A stretch of DNA of 64,000 nucleotides from NCBI RefSeq assembly GCF_012163135.1, contig NZ_JAAVUP010000005.1, positions 62,001 through 126,000 of the forward strand, in the 5' to 3' direction. Both the position numbers and the translations under genes were made by a program. This document shows, in pieces, positions 7,543 through 15,276 of this stretch. Numbering within the stretch: position 1 is the first letter of the stretch; each line of letters opens with the position of its first letter. Origin of the DNA: Neoroseomonas oryzicola. Lineage in GTDB: Bacteria; Pseudomonadota; Alphaproteobacteria; Acetobacterales; Acetobacteraceae. Under the pieces are notes generated by a model. The model saw nothing but the letters and a program-made list of their open reading frames with translations, was not told where the DNA came from and did no database searches.

Positions 7543-8859
7543 TCACGCCGCCGCGCGGGCGCGCGCCACGGCCGCCGGTTCCGGCCCACCCGCCATCCAG
7601 TCCAGCAGTTCGACGGTGTGCACAGCCGGCAGCGCCCCGTCGCCGAGCTGCGTCAGGCAGCCGATATTGCCCGAGGCGATCAGCACCGCCCCGGTCCGCG
7701 CGATGTTGTCCTGCTTGCGCGCCTTGAGCCGCCCCGCGATCTCGGGCTGCAGCAGGTTGTAGGTCCCGGCCGAACCGCAGCAGATGTGGCTTTCCGCCGG
7801 TTCCTTCACGGCGAAGCCCGCGGCCTTGAGCAGCGCCTTGGGCTCGGCGGTGATCTTCTGGCCGTGCTGCAGCGAACAGGCGGCGTGGTAGGCGACCGTC
7901 AGGCCCGGCGCTTCGCGCGTCGGCGCGTAGCCGAAGCGGGTCAGCACCTCGCTGATGTCGGCGGCAAGGCCGGCGACCTTCGCGGCCTGCGCCGCCTCCG
8001 GCTCGCCGCGGAACATGAAGCCGTAGTCCTTCACCGTCGTCCCGCAGCCCGAGGCGTTGATGACGATGGCGTCGAGCCCCTCGCCCTCGATCTCGCGCGA
8101 CCAGGCGGCGATGTTGGCGCGGGCGAAGCGCATCGCCGGATCGTGGTGGCCCATGTGGTGGTCCAGCGCGCCACAGCAGCCCTGGTCCTTCGTCACCACC
8201 ACCTCGATGCCCATGCGGGTCAACAGGCGGATCGTCGCCTCGTTGATCGAGGGGGCGAGCACCTGCTGCGCGCAGCCCATCAGGATGCCGACGCGCCCGC
8301 GCCGCGGACCGATCGCCGGATGCACGCGCGGGCGTTCCACATCCGATGGCGAGGGCACCGAGGCCGGCGCCATGCGCAGCATCGCCCGCAGCCGCTGCGC
8401 CGTCGGCGAGGCACCCGGCACCAGCCCGGCAAAGGGCCGCGCGAACCAGGCGCCGAGCAGCGCCAGGCGGAACCGCGCCGGGTGCGGCAGCAGGAAGGAG
8501 AGCAGCCGGCGCAGCATCCGTTCGGCGCGCGGGCGTTCGTAGGTCCGGTCGATATAGGCCCGCGCATGGTCGACCAGGTGCATGTAGTTCACGCCCGAAG
8601 GGCAGGTCGTCATGCAGGACAGGCAGGACAGGCAGCGGTCGACATGGCGGACCACCTGCTCGGTCGCGGGCTTGCCGCCTTCGAGCATGTCCTTGATCAG
8701 GTAAATGCGCCCGCGCGGGGAATCGAGCTCGTCGCCCAGCAGCAGGAAGGTCGGGCAGGTCGCCGTGCACATCCCGCAATGGACGCAGGTCCGCAGGATG
8801 CGGTTGCTCTCGGCGGTATCCGGATCGGCAAGCTGCGCGGGCGAGAAATTCGTCTGCAT
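7543..8859 (-). CDS. glcF: Glycolate oxidase iron-sulfur subunit
   Basis: A 438-residue protein with two 4Fe-4S ferredoxin motifs near the N-terminus (cysteines 25, 28, 31, 35 in CVHCGMCTATCP and 76, 79, 82, 86 in CLSCLSCMTTCP) and two CCG domains (GCCGALDHH and ICCGSAGTYN). This is the electron-transfer subunit of membrane-associated glycolate dehydrogenase, which oxidises glycolate to glyoxylate with the flavin subunits GlcD and GlcE. Those partners are not in the window; the upstream neighbour is divergent, so glcF begins its own transcript here. That separation is unusual but seen in other genomes. Close lactate-utilisation relatives (LutA) are shorter, which favours the GlcF assignment. 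Confidence 0.88.
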   Translation of the reverse strand: MQTNFSPAQLADPDTAESNRILRTCVHCGMCTATCPTFLLLGDELDSPRGRIYLIKDMLEGGKPATEQVVRHVDRCLSCLSCMTTCPSGVNYMHLVDHARAYIDRTYERPRAERMLRRLLSFLLPHPARFRLALLGAWFARPFAGLVPGASPTAQRLRAMLRMAPASVPSPSDVERPRVHPAIGPRRGRVGILMGCAQQVLAPSINEATIRLLTRMGIEVVVTKDQGCCGALDHHMGHHDPAMRFARANIAAWSREIEGEGLDAIVINASGCGTTVKDYGFMFRGEPEAAQAAKVAGLAADISEVLTRFGYAPTREAPGLTVAYHAACSLQHGQKITAEPKALLKAAGFAVKEPAESHICCGSAGTYNLLQPEIAGRLKARKQDNIARTGAVLIASGNIGCLTQLGDGALPAVHTVELLDWMAGGPEPAAVARARAAA

Positions 8860-8967
8860 GGGCCATTTCTAGGCGAGCCCGGCCCCCTTCGCCAGCAGCC
8901 CGGCCCGTGGACGCGACCGCCGGCCGCCGCCTATCGTCCGGGCAGGATCCAGGGGAGGCTCCGCCGC

Positions 8968-9786
8968 ATGGTCTCGGTCGCGATCGTCGAAATCGCCGCC
9001 TACAGCGTCTTCGCCTTCGCGGGCCTGCTGCTCCTGGTCCAGTGGATCGCGAAGGAGGTCGGGTACCATTTCGGCCACCGCATCGCCGCCCGGAAGGAAA
9101 ACCCCGGCGAGGGCGTCTCGGTCGTGGTCGGCGGCATGCTCGGCCTGCTCGCCTTCGTGCTGGCGCTGACCCTCTCCTTCTCCAGCGCCCGGTTCCAGGA
9201 ACGGCGAGAAGGCACGCTGGCCGAGGCGAACGCGATCGGCACCGCCTGGCTGCAGGCGCAGGCGATCGGGCATCCCAGGGCGACCGAGATCGCCCGGCTG
9301 CTCGAACCCTATGCCGCCGCACGGCGGGATTTCGTGATGGCGGACCGGCTGTCCCCGCAGCTCGATGCGACGACCCGGCGCAGCAACGCCCTGCAATCCG
9401 AGATCTGGGGGCACATGACGGCGCTGGTGCGCGAGCGGCATGATCCGCTGGTGTCCTCGCTGATGAATGCGCTGAACACGACCTTCGACCTCGCGACCGC
9501 GGAACGCTTCGCCTTCGCGCTGACCTTCCCCCCGCAGCTCTTCTGGCTGCTGATCGGCATGTCGATGGTGTCCATGTCGGCCCTCGGCTTCCAGCTGGGG
9601 CTGCGACAGAGGCCGCTGCGCCTGCTGACCTTCCTGCTGCTGGGCATGTGGACGGCGACCATGACCGTCATCCTCGACATGGGCTCCGCCCGGGTCGGGT
9701 CGATCCGCGTCGGGGGCCAGGCCTATGACTGGACGATCCAGGGGTTCCAGGGGGGCGTGACGGTGCCGCCGCTGCCGGCGCGCTGA
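8968..9786 (+). CDS. DUF4239 / bestrophin-like membrane protein
   Basis: A 272-residue inner-membrane protein of the DUF4239 family, distantly linked to bestrophin-type channels. Predicted membrane segments are at about 7-27 and 47-65 (VVVGGMLGLLAFVLALTLSF) and a second pair at about 190-235. A soluble helical region lies between them. The conserved family segment RREGTLAEANAIGTAWLQA follows the second helix. The start at 8968 has an AGGGGAGG site nine bases upstream; the much longer frame open upstream is antisense to glcF. The function is unknown; anion conduction is only a family-level suggestion. Confidence 0.75.
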   Translation: MVSVAIVEIAAYSVFAFAGLLLLVQWIAKEVGYHFGHRIAARKENPGEGVSVVVGGMLGLLAFVLALTLSFSSARFQERREGTLAEANAIGTAWLQAQAIGHPRATEIARLLEPYAAARRDFVMADRLSPQLDATTRRSNALQSEIWGHMTALVRERHDPLVSSLMNALNTTFDLATAERFAFALTFPPQLFWLLIGMSMVSMSALGFQLGLRQRPLRLLTFLLLGMWTATMTVILDMGSARVGSIRVGGQAYDWTIQGFQGGVTVPPLPAR

Positions 9787-9832
9787 GGCACCCTCCCGCC
9801 CACCGGCGGGGCGTGCTATCGCGCCGCTGAGA

Positions 9833-11509
9833 ATGGCTCGCAACGTCACCCTGGACGCCGCAACCGTGGCGCCCCCCGCCCCACAGCGCCGCCGGGCCCC
9901 CGCCTGGGCCTGGGGTTCGCTGCTGATCGCGGCCGCCATCACGGCGCCCCTCGTCGCCGTGATCCTGACCGCGGCGACGGTGCCCGGCGCCAGCTTCGTC
10001 CATATCGCGACCACCACCCTGCCGGAGATGCTGCGCAACTCGGCGCTGCTCGCGCTGCTGGTCGCGCTGATGGCCGGATCGGCGGGGGCGATCTCGGCCT
10101 GGATCGTCTCGACCTGCGAATTCCGCGGGCGCCGGATGCTCGAGGTCGCGCTGCTGCTGCCCATGGCCATGCCGGCCTATCTCTGCGGCTATGTCTACAC
10201 GTGGCTGTTCGACGTGGCGGGACCGGCGCAGGAGGCGTTCCGCAGCCTGACCGGGCTGCGCTACGGGCAGTACTGGGTGCCCGAGATCCGCTCGCTCCCC
10301 GGCGCGGCGCTGATGCTCGCCATGGTGCTCTACCCTTACGTCTACCTGCTCTGCCGCGCGGCCTTCCTGCAGCAGAGCGTCTGCCTGCTCGAGGCCTCCC
10401 GCACCCTCGGGCACGGGCTGCCGCGCACCTTCCTCCATGTCGCGCTGCCGCTGGCGCGGCCCGCGCTCGCGGCCGGCATCGCGCTGGCACTGATGGAGAC
10501 GCTCGCCGATTTCGGCACCGTGCAGCATTTCGGCGTGCGCACCTTCACCACCGGCATCTACGAGGCCTGGTTCGGCATGGACGACCGCGGGGCGGCGGCG
10601 CAGCTCTCCGTTGCGCTGCTCGGCTGTGTCTTCCTGCTGCTGGGGATCGAGCGCATCTCGCGCGGCGGGCGCCGCTTCCACCCCACCACGACCCGTCATC
10701 CGCCGCTGCGCCCGGTCCCGCTGCGCGGGTGGAAGGAAGCGGCGGCGATCGTGGCCTGCGGCATGCCGGTGCTGCTCGGCTTCGGGGTGCCGGCGGGGGC
10801 GCTGGCCTGGCTGGCCGCGACCACCGGCGACCCGCTGGCGGCGGAACGCTTCCTGCCCTTCGCGATCAATTCCCTGACGCTGTCGGGTGTGACGGCGGCA
10901 ATCGCGGTGCTGCTTGCGGCCGCCATGGCCTGGGCGGCGCGGATGCATCCCTCCCCGCTGCGGCGGGCGGCGAACCGGGTGGCCGCACTCGGCTATGCGC
11001 TGCCCGGTTCGGTCATCGCGGTCGGGACGCTGGTGCCCTTCGGGCTGTTCGACAATGCGCTCGATGCCTGGATGCGGGCGCGGTTCGGCGTGTCGACCGG
11101 GCTGCTGCTGTCCGGGACCATGGCGGCGCTGGTCTTCGCCTATCTGGTGCGGTTCCTCGCCGTGGCGCTGTCGGCGGTCGAATCCGGGCTGGCGCGGCTG
11201 AAGCCCTCCTTCTTCGCCGCTGCCCGCGTCCTCGGCCGCACGCCCGGCCAGGCGGTCCGGGAGGTCGAACTGCCGCTCGCCCGCGGCGCGCTGATCACCG
11301 CCGCGGTGCTGGTCTTCGTCGACACCATGAAGGAATTGCCGGCGACGCTCATCGTCCGGCCCTTCGACTTCGATACCCTCGCGGTGCGGATCTACAACCT
11401 GGCGTCGGACGAACGCCTGGCGGAGGCCTCCACCGCCTCCCTGCTGATCGTGCTGGTGGGGCTGCTGCCCGTGATCGCGCTGACCCGGGCGATGCGCGCG
11501 CCCGACTGA
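9833..11509 (+). CDS. Iron(III) ABC transporter permease, fused double-domain
   Basis: A 558-residue inner-membrane permease formed by two fused BPD_transp_1 domains, as in FbpB/SfuB ferric-ion importers. About 12 membrane segments are visible. Each half carries an EAA loop that contacts the ATPase: EASRTLGHGLPRTFLHVALP in the first half and AARVLGRTPGQAVREVELP in the second. The second half also has the typical FVDTMKELPATLIVRPFDF sequence. It is convergent with the bacterioferritin gene, 16 nt away. A matching periplasmic iron-binding gene lies at 12292-13320 on the opposite strand. No ATP-binding subunit is found in the window, so that component must be elsewhere. Thiamine permeases are related, but the iron genes alongside favour iron. 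Confidence 0.85.
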   Translation: MARNVTLDAATVAPPAPQRRRAPAWAWGSLLIAAAITAPLVAVILTAATVPGASFVHIATTTLPEMLRNSALLALLVALMAGSAGAISAWIVSTCEFRGRRMLEVALLLPMAMPAYLCGYVYTWLFDVAGPAQEAFRSLTGLRYGQYWVPEIRSLPGAALMLAMVLYPYVYLLCRAAFLQQSVCLLEASRTLGHGLPRTFLHVALPLARPALAAGIALALMETLADFGTVQHFGVRTFTTGIYEAWFGMDDRGAAAQLSVALLGCVFLLLGIERISRGGRRFHPTTTRHPPLRPVPLRGWKEAAAIVACGMPVLLGFGVPAGALAWLAATTGDPLAAERFLPFAINSLTLSGVTAAIAVLLAAAMAWAARMHPSPLRRAANRVAALGYALPGSVIAVGTLVPFGLFDNALDAWMRARFGVSTGLLLSGTMAALVFAYLVRFLAVALSAVESGLARLKPSFFAAARVLGRTPGQAVREVELPLARGALITAAVLVFVDTMKELPATLIVRPFDFDTLAVRIYNLASDERLAEASTASLLIVLVGLLPVIALTRAMRAPD

Positions 11510-11525
11510 GGCGCGCGCCCGCCGA

Positions 11526-12014
11526 TCAGTGCTCCTGTTCCGGCGCGGCGGCCGAATTGAGCATCGTGTAGCGTTCGATCCCGATGCGCTGGATCAGGTC
11601 GAACTGGGTGTCGACGAAGTCGGCGTGCTTCTCCTCGTCGCGCAGGATCTCGGCGAACAGGTCGCGGGAGACGAAGTCGCGCACGGACTCGCAATAGGCG
11701 ATCGCCTCGCGCAGGTCGGCGATGGCCTTCTCCTCGAGCTTCTGGTCGCATTGCAGGACCTCGAGCACCGACTGGCCGATCAGGACCGGGTTCAGCCGTT
11801 GCACGTTCGGATGCCCGCCGAGGAAGAGGATGCGCTCGATCAGCGCATCCGCATGCTTCATCTCCTCGATCGATTCCTCGTATTCGTGCTTGCCGAGCTT
11901 CGTCACACCCCAATGGCGCAGCATCCGCGCATGCAGGAAGTACTGATTGATTGCGGTGAGCTCGTTGGTGAGCTGGGTGTTCAGGTGCTCGACGACTTTA
12001 GGGTCGCGCAGCAT
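11526..12014 (-). CDS. bfr: Bacterioferritin
   Basis: A 162-residue haem-containing ferritin that stores iron as a ferric mineral in a 24-subunit shell. All expected residues are in register: ferroxidase ligands Glu18, Tyr25, Glu51, His54, Glu94, Glu127 and His130, and the haem-ligating Met52 (EEMKHAD). A GGAG site lies seven to ten bases before the ATG at 12014. It is the last gene of an apparent iron operon (binding protein, Bfd, Bfr), separated from bfd by 87 nt that contain a strong hairpin. Confidence 0.95.
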   Translation of the reverse strand: MLRDPKVVEHLNTQLTNELTAINQYFLHARMLRHWGVTKLGKHEYEESIEEMKHADALIERILFLGGHPNVQRLNPVLIGQSVLEVLQCDQKLEEKAIADLREAIAYCESVRDFVSRDLFAEILRDEEKHADFVDTQFDLIQRIGIERYTMLNSAAAPEQEH

Positions 12015-12052
12015 GGCGTCTTCTCCATCCGGTAGCCGGAACGCACGACGAC

Positions 12053-12086
12053 GCCCCGCGCGCCACGTTCCCGGGGCGCGCGGGGC
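12053..12086 (-). terminator. Hairpin between bfd and bfr
   Basis: A perfect 12-bp GC-only stem (12053-12064 with 12075-12086) around a 10-nt loop. On the bfd/bfr strand it sits 15 nt after the bfd stop and ends 38 nt before the bfr ATG. No U-tract follows, so partial termination, RNA processing or mRNA protection are all possible; it may let bfr be expressed at a different level from bfd. Confidence 0.55.
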
Positions 12087-12101
12087 GAAGTCAACTAACG
12101 A

Positions 12102-12281
12102 TCAGGAGCGCGCGGCGGTCGCGGGCGCGCTGCGCAGCAGCTCGACGATGGTCTTGCAGCAGCAGCCGCACTGGGCGCCGCAGCCGCAGCCTTCGTAGAC
12201 CTCGGCCGGGCGGCTCGCCCCGGCGGCGATGGCCGCGGCGATCTGCGCGTCGGTCAGCCGGTTGCAGTGGCAGACGACCAC
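12102..12281 (-). CDS. bfd: Bacterioferritin-associated ferredoxin
   Basis: A 59-residue [2Fe-2S] protein that reduces stored ferric iron so bacterioferritin can release it. The translation starts (M)VVCHCNRLTDAQIAAAI and continues to a cysteine-rich stretch EGCGCGAQCGCCCKTIVELL, matching the C-x-C...C-x-x-C cluster pattern of Bfd (BFD-like Fer2 domain). The only sensible start is GTG at 12281, 10 nt after the stop of the iron-binding protein gene. The Cys-rich part has extra cysteines (CGCGAQCGCCC) beyond the four needed for the cluster. Position between the iron-binding protein and bfr supports the call. Confidence 0.85.
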   Translation of the reverse strand: MVVCHCNRLTDAQIAAAIAAGASRPAEVYEGCGCGAQCGCCCKTIVELLRSAPATAARS

Positions 12282-12291
12282 GGGCGGGGCC

Positions 12292-13320
12292 TCAGCGCCA
12301 GCCGGACCGCTGCATGATCTGCAGCGCCTGGGCGGCGCGCGCCGGATCGCGCAGCGGCTCGATGCCCTCGGCCCGGAACTCGCCCATGGACCGCAGCAGC
12401 GGGTGCATCGGCGCGCCCGGCACCGCCGGATATTCCATGTTGCCCTGGGCCAGGATCTCCTGCGCCTGGTCGGACACCAGGAATTCCAGGAAGCGGCGCG
12501 CGGCCTCGGGGTGGGGGGAGGTCTTCACCAGCCCGGCGCCGGAGACGTTCACATGCGTGCCGCGGTCGCCCGCCGCCTGGTTCGGGAAGATCACGCCGAT
12601 CCGCGCGAACAGCGCCTGGTCCTCCGGCCGCTCGGACTTGCCGACATGGCCGAGGTAGTAGGTGTTCGAGATCGCGATGCGGCACTGGCCCGAGGGCAGC
12701 GCGCGGAACTGGTCGCGGTCCCCGCCCTGCGGCGGGCGCGCGAGGTTCGCCGCGACGCCGCGCGCCCAGGCCTCGGTCGCCGCCTCGCCATCCGCGGCGA
12801 GCATGCTGGTCGCCAGCGCGATGTTGTAGGGGTGGTTCGAGGCGCGGACGCAGATCTGCCCGCGGAAGCGTGGATCGGCGAGGTCCTCGTAGCGGTTCAG
12901 CCCTTCCGGGCGACCCGCCTGCTTGTCGTACATGATGACGCGGCCGCGCATCGTGATGGCGAACCATTCGCCGTTCGGATCCCGCAGCCCGGCCGGCACG
13001 CGCTGGTCGATCACCTGGCTGTTGTAGCGCTGCAGGACGCCGGCCTGCTCCGCACGGGCGAGGCGCGTCGCGTCCACGGTGATGAAGACATCGGCGGGGC
13101 TGTTCGCGCCCTCGGCGCGGATGCGCGCCACCAGCTGGTCGGCATCGGCCTGGATGGTGCGGACGCGGATGCCCGTCGCGCGGGTGAACGCCTCATAGAG
13201 CTGGGCGTCGGTGTCGTAGTGCCGCGCCGTGTAGACGTTGATCTCCGGCTGCTGTTGCTGCGCCTGCGCGAGGGCGGGCACGGCGACGGCAGCGAGCGCG
13301 AGCAGATGGCGACGGAACAT
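12292..13320 (-). CDS. Periplasmic ferric-iron-binding protein of an ABC importer
   Basis: A 342-residue substrate-binding protein of the FbpA/FutA type. A signal peptide (MFRRHLLALAAVAVPALAQA) is followed by the characteristic INVYTARHYDTD strand. Iron-ligating tyrosines are likely in that motif and in the SNTYYLG pair near residue 215. It would deliver ferric ion to the double permease encoded at 9833-11509. It is the first gene of a transcript continuing into bfd and bfr, linking uptake with storage. Two matching inverted repeats stand 40-78 nt upstream of the ATG and probably mediate iron control. Confidence 0.88.
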   Translation of the reverse strand: MFRRHLLALAAVAVPALAQAQQQQPEINVYTARHYDTDAQLYEAFTRATGIRVRTIQADADQLVARIRAEGANSPADVFITVDATRLARAEQAGVLQRYNSQVIDQRVPAGLRDPNGEWFAITMRGRVIMYDKQAGRPEGLNRYEDLADPRFRGQICVRASNHPYNIALATSMLAADGEAATEAWARGVAANLARPPQGGDRDQFRALPSGQCRIAISNTYYLGHVGKSERPEDQALFARIGVIFPNQAAGDRGTHVNVSGAGLVKTSPHPEAARRFLEFLVSDQAQEILAQGNMEYPAVPGAPMHPLLRSMGEFRAEGIEPLRDPARAAQALQIMQRSGWR

Positions 13321-13359
13321 CGGGAACCTCGTCCTGGTATGGAACGGGGCATATGCCAG

Positions 13360-13398
13360 TTGCGATCCGCTCGCAAGTTCAAATGCGATTAATTCGCA
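13360..13398 (-). promoter_or_regulatory. Two tandem TGCGA-N5-TCGCA operators upstream of the iron operon
   Basis: Two perfect inverted repeats lie before the iron-binding protein gene. TTGCGA-TCCGC-TCGCAA is at 13360-13376 and TGCGA-TTAAT-TCGCA at 13384-13398, with centres 23 bp apart (about two helical turns). The symmetry and spacing resemble alphaproteobacterial Fur/Mur boxes of the TGCAAAT-like 7-1-7 type. Position upstream of iron uptake and storage genes supports an iron-responsive repressor site; the identity of the regulator (Fur, Mur, Irr or RirA) is inference. Confidence 0.6.
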
Positions 13399-13409
13399 AA
13401 ATCTAGTAT

Positions 13410-13433
13410 GGAGGGGCGGCGGCCCGCCCCTCC
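13410..13433 (-). terminator. Terminator after the HpcH/HpaI aldolase gene
   Basis: A perfect 10-bp stem (GGAGGGGCGG with CCGCCCCTCC) closed by a 4-nt loop. Read on the minus strand it lies 7 nt after the aldolase TAG and is followed by ATACTAGATTTT, a moderately T-rich tail. It would insulate the iron promoter from read-through. Confidence 0.65.
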
Positions 13434-13440
13434 CCGGCCG

Positions 13441-14226
13441 CTACTTCTGCAAGCCGCGCAGGAACTTCGCCCGCGCCCCGCCCCCGGCCATCAGGAAGGC
13501 GTGGTCCGACCCGCTCAGCAGGAAGCGTGCGCCGAGCGCGATGTAGTCCGGTGCCACCTTCTCGTCGTAGACGCCGCCCATGCCCATGTGCTTGCCCACC
13601 GCCTTGCAGGCCGCGGCGACCTTGGCATAGGCCGCGCGCACGTCCGGATGGCCGATCTGCCCCGCGATGCCCATCGAGGCCGTGAGGTCCGAGGTCCCGA
13701 TCATCAGCGCGTCGATGCCCGGCACGGCGGCGATGGCCGCGGCGTTCTCGACGGCCTGCGGCGTCTCGATCATCACCGTGATCAGGATCTCGTCGTTCAG
13801 TTCGCGCTGCGCCGCGGCGGTGTCGGCCACCACGAAGCCGTACTGCGCCGGCGGGCCGCCCCAGGAACGTTCACCGACCGGCGGGTAGCGGAAGGCGCGC
13901 GCGACGGCCTCGGCTTCCTCCTTGGTGTCGATATGCGGCACCACCACGCCCATGGCGCCGTTGTCGAGGCAGCGCGTGCCCTCGAACAGCGCGTCCTTGC
14001 AGCAGCGCACGATCGGCGTGACGCCCTGGCTCAGCGCGGCCATGCACATGCGCGTGGCGTCATCGACGCTCATCGCGCCGTGTTCCATGTCGATGAACAG
14101 CCAGTCGAAGCCCGAGACCGCGGCGATCATGCCGACGGCGGGCGTGCGGAGGTGATGCACACCGAAGCCGAGGGCGAGTTCCCCCTTCTCGAGGCGGCGG
14201 CGGGCAAGGTTGGGCGCGAGCGGCAT
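13441..14226 (-). CDS. HpcH/HpaI-family class II aldolase
   Basis: A 261-residue metal-dependent aldolase of the HpaI type, which splits 4-hydroxy-2-oxo acids into pyruvate and an aldehyde. Conserved features are DWLFIDMEHG (41-50, with the general-base His49), the metal ligand Glu in MIETPQAVEN, and Asp in GTSDLTASMG. Length and motif order match 2-keto-3-deoxy-sugar or 4-hydroxy-2-oxoheptanedioate aldolases. The gene stands alone between the iron operon and an esterase gene on the same strand (56 nt gap). The physiological substrate cannot be set from sequence, but the product pyruvate fits the acid-catabolic setting of the window. Confidence 0.85.
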   Translation of the reverse strand: MPLAPNLARRRLEKGELALGFGVHHLRTPAVGMIAAVSGFDWLFIDMEHGAMSVDDATRMCMAALSQGVTPIVRCCKDALFEGTRCLDNGAMGVVVPHIDTKEEAEAVARAFRYPPVGERSWGGPPAQYGFVVADTAAAQRELNDEILITVMIETPQAVENAAAIAAVPGIDALMIGTSDLTASMGIAGQIGHPDVRAAYAKVAAACKAVGKHMGMGGVYDEKVAPDYIALGARFLLSGSDHAFLMAGGGARAKFLRGLQK

Positions 14227-14282
14227 GGGCGTTCCCCGGTGTTTCGTTGGCCGGCCGAGCGCACCACGCGCCGCCGGGCCGG

Positions 14283-15161
14283 TCAATTCGGGGCCAAGCC
14301 GAAGAAGGCGAGGATCTCCGTGCTCGCATGGACGGCCTGCGTCGGCGGGCCGACGATGCGTTCCGGCAGGCGGGACGTGCTGCCCGGCCAGGCATGGCCG
14401 CCGCCGCGCACCTCGATGAAGGCGACGCGCGCGCCGGGGCGGCAGGGCGCGTAGTCGGTGCGCCAGGCGCTGGTGCCGTCGGCCGGGCCGGGATGCGGCA
14501 GCGGGCGCGGCGTGCCGGCGCCGGCGCAACCTTCCCGTGCGGCCCAGAACCGCGCGGCCTCGGTCGCGCCCATGATGCGCCCCACCGCGCGCGGCGCGGT
14601 GCCATCGGCGCCGACCAGGCGGTCCTCCGTGCCATGGATCAGCAGGACCGAGAGCGGCCGCCCAGGACGGCACTGCCGCGACAGCCCCTCCCCCGTCGTC
14701 GCGCCGACGATCGCGATGCCGGCGACGAGGTCGTGCGCCTCGCAGGCCAGCCGCGCCGCCATGAAGCCGCCATTCGACATGCCCGCGACGAACACGCGCG
14801 CCGGATCCGCACCGTGGCGCGAAGCCATCGTCGCCACCAGCGACCGCAGGAAGGCGACGTCGTCCACCCCGTCGCGATCCGCCGGCGTCATGCCCCGCCC
14901 CGAGGCCCAGGACCGCCGGTGCCCGTCCGGCGCGGCGACGATGAACCCGCCCGGACGGATGCCCGCTTCGCGCAGGATCTGCGCGCCCGTCCCGAACCGG
15001 CCATGCAGCAGGATCAGCAGTGGCAGCGGGCGGTCGGCGCGCGGTGCGAGGACTTCGACGCTGCGCGCCTCGGCCCCGGCGCGGAGCGTGATGGTCTCGG
15101 CTCGCGCGGCGACTGCAGCCAGCAGCACCGACAGCACGGCGAGGAGACGAAGGGGCACCAT
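14283..15161 (-). CDS. Secreted PHB-depolymerase-like esterase
   Basis: A 292-residue alpha/beta hydrolase with a signal peptide (MVPLRLLAVLSVLLAAVAARA). It has LLILLHG forming the oxyanion-hole strand, the nucleophile elbow AGMSNGG with Ser, a central aspartate in HGTEDRLV, and the catalytic His in GGGHAWPG. This is the LpqC/poly(3-hydroxybutyrate) depolymerase family, which includes feruloyl and acetylxylan esterases. No substrate-binding domain is attached, so polymer degradation is uncertain. The start at 15161 gives a complete signal peptide. It reads on the same strand as the aldolase gene and could share its transcript. Confidence 0.82.
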   Translation of the reverse strand: MVPLRLLAVLSVLLAAVAARAETITLRAGAEARSVEVLAPRADRPLPLLILLHGRFGTGAQILREAGIRPGGFIVAAPDGHRRSWASGRGMTPADRDGVDDVAFLRSLVATMASRHGADPARVFVAGMSNGGFMAARLACEAHDLVAGIAIVGATTGEGLSRQCRPGRPLSVLLIHGTEDRLVGADGTAPRAVGRIMGATEAARFWAAREGCAGAGTPRPLPHPGPADGTSAWRTDYAPCRPGARVAFIEVRGGGHAWPGSTSRLPERIVGPPTQAVHASTEILAFFGLAPN

Positions 15162-15217
15162 GCAATCGAGCGTAACGAGCAGACGCGTCACGCGGCGTCT
15201 CGAAGGGTAACGGAAGG

Positions 15218-15270
15218 CGGAGGGGCGCCGCCCCTCCGCACCACCCCGCCAAAGGCCGAAAGGCCTTTGG
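15218..15270 (-). repeat. Two-hairpin intergenic repeat, copy 1
   Basis: On the minus strand, six bases after the DNA ligase stop, there is a 9-bp stem CCAAAGGCC / GGCCTTTGG with loop TTTC (15249-15270). A 10-nt linker beginning CGGGG follows, then a second 9-bp stem with a 3-nt loop (15218-15238). The same 53-nt architecture, with the first hairpin identical, recurs at 61025-61077. It probably acts as a terminator or mRNA-end element for the ligase transcript. Confidence 0.8.
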
Positions 15271-15276
15271 AAACCA

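Noticed and set aside
7618-8967. Long plus-strand extension upstream of the DUF4239 gene
   Set aside because: It is the reverse shadow of glcF; the real gene starts at 8968 behind AGGGGAGG.
9797-9816. Hairpin CCCGCC-CACC-GGCGGG between the DUF4239 and permease genes
   Set aside because: Only a 6-bp stem, no T-run, in very GC-rich DNA; such stems are expected by chance.
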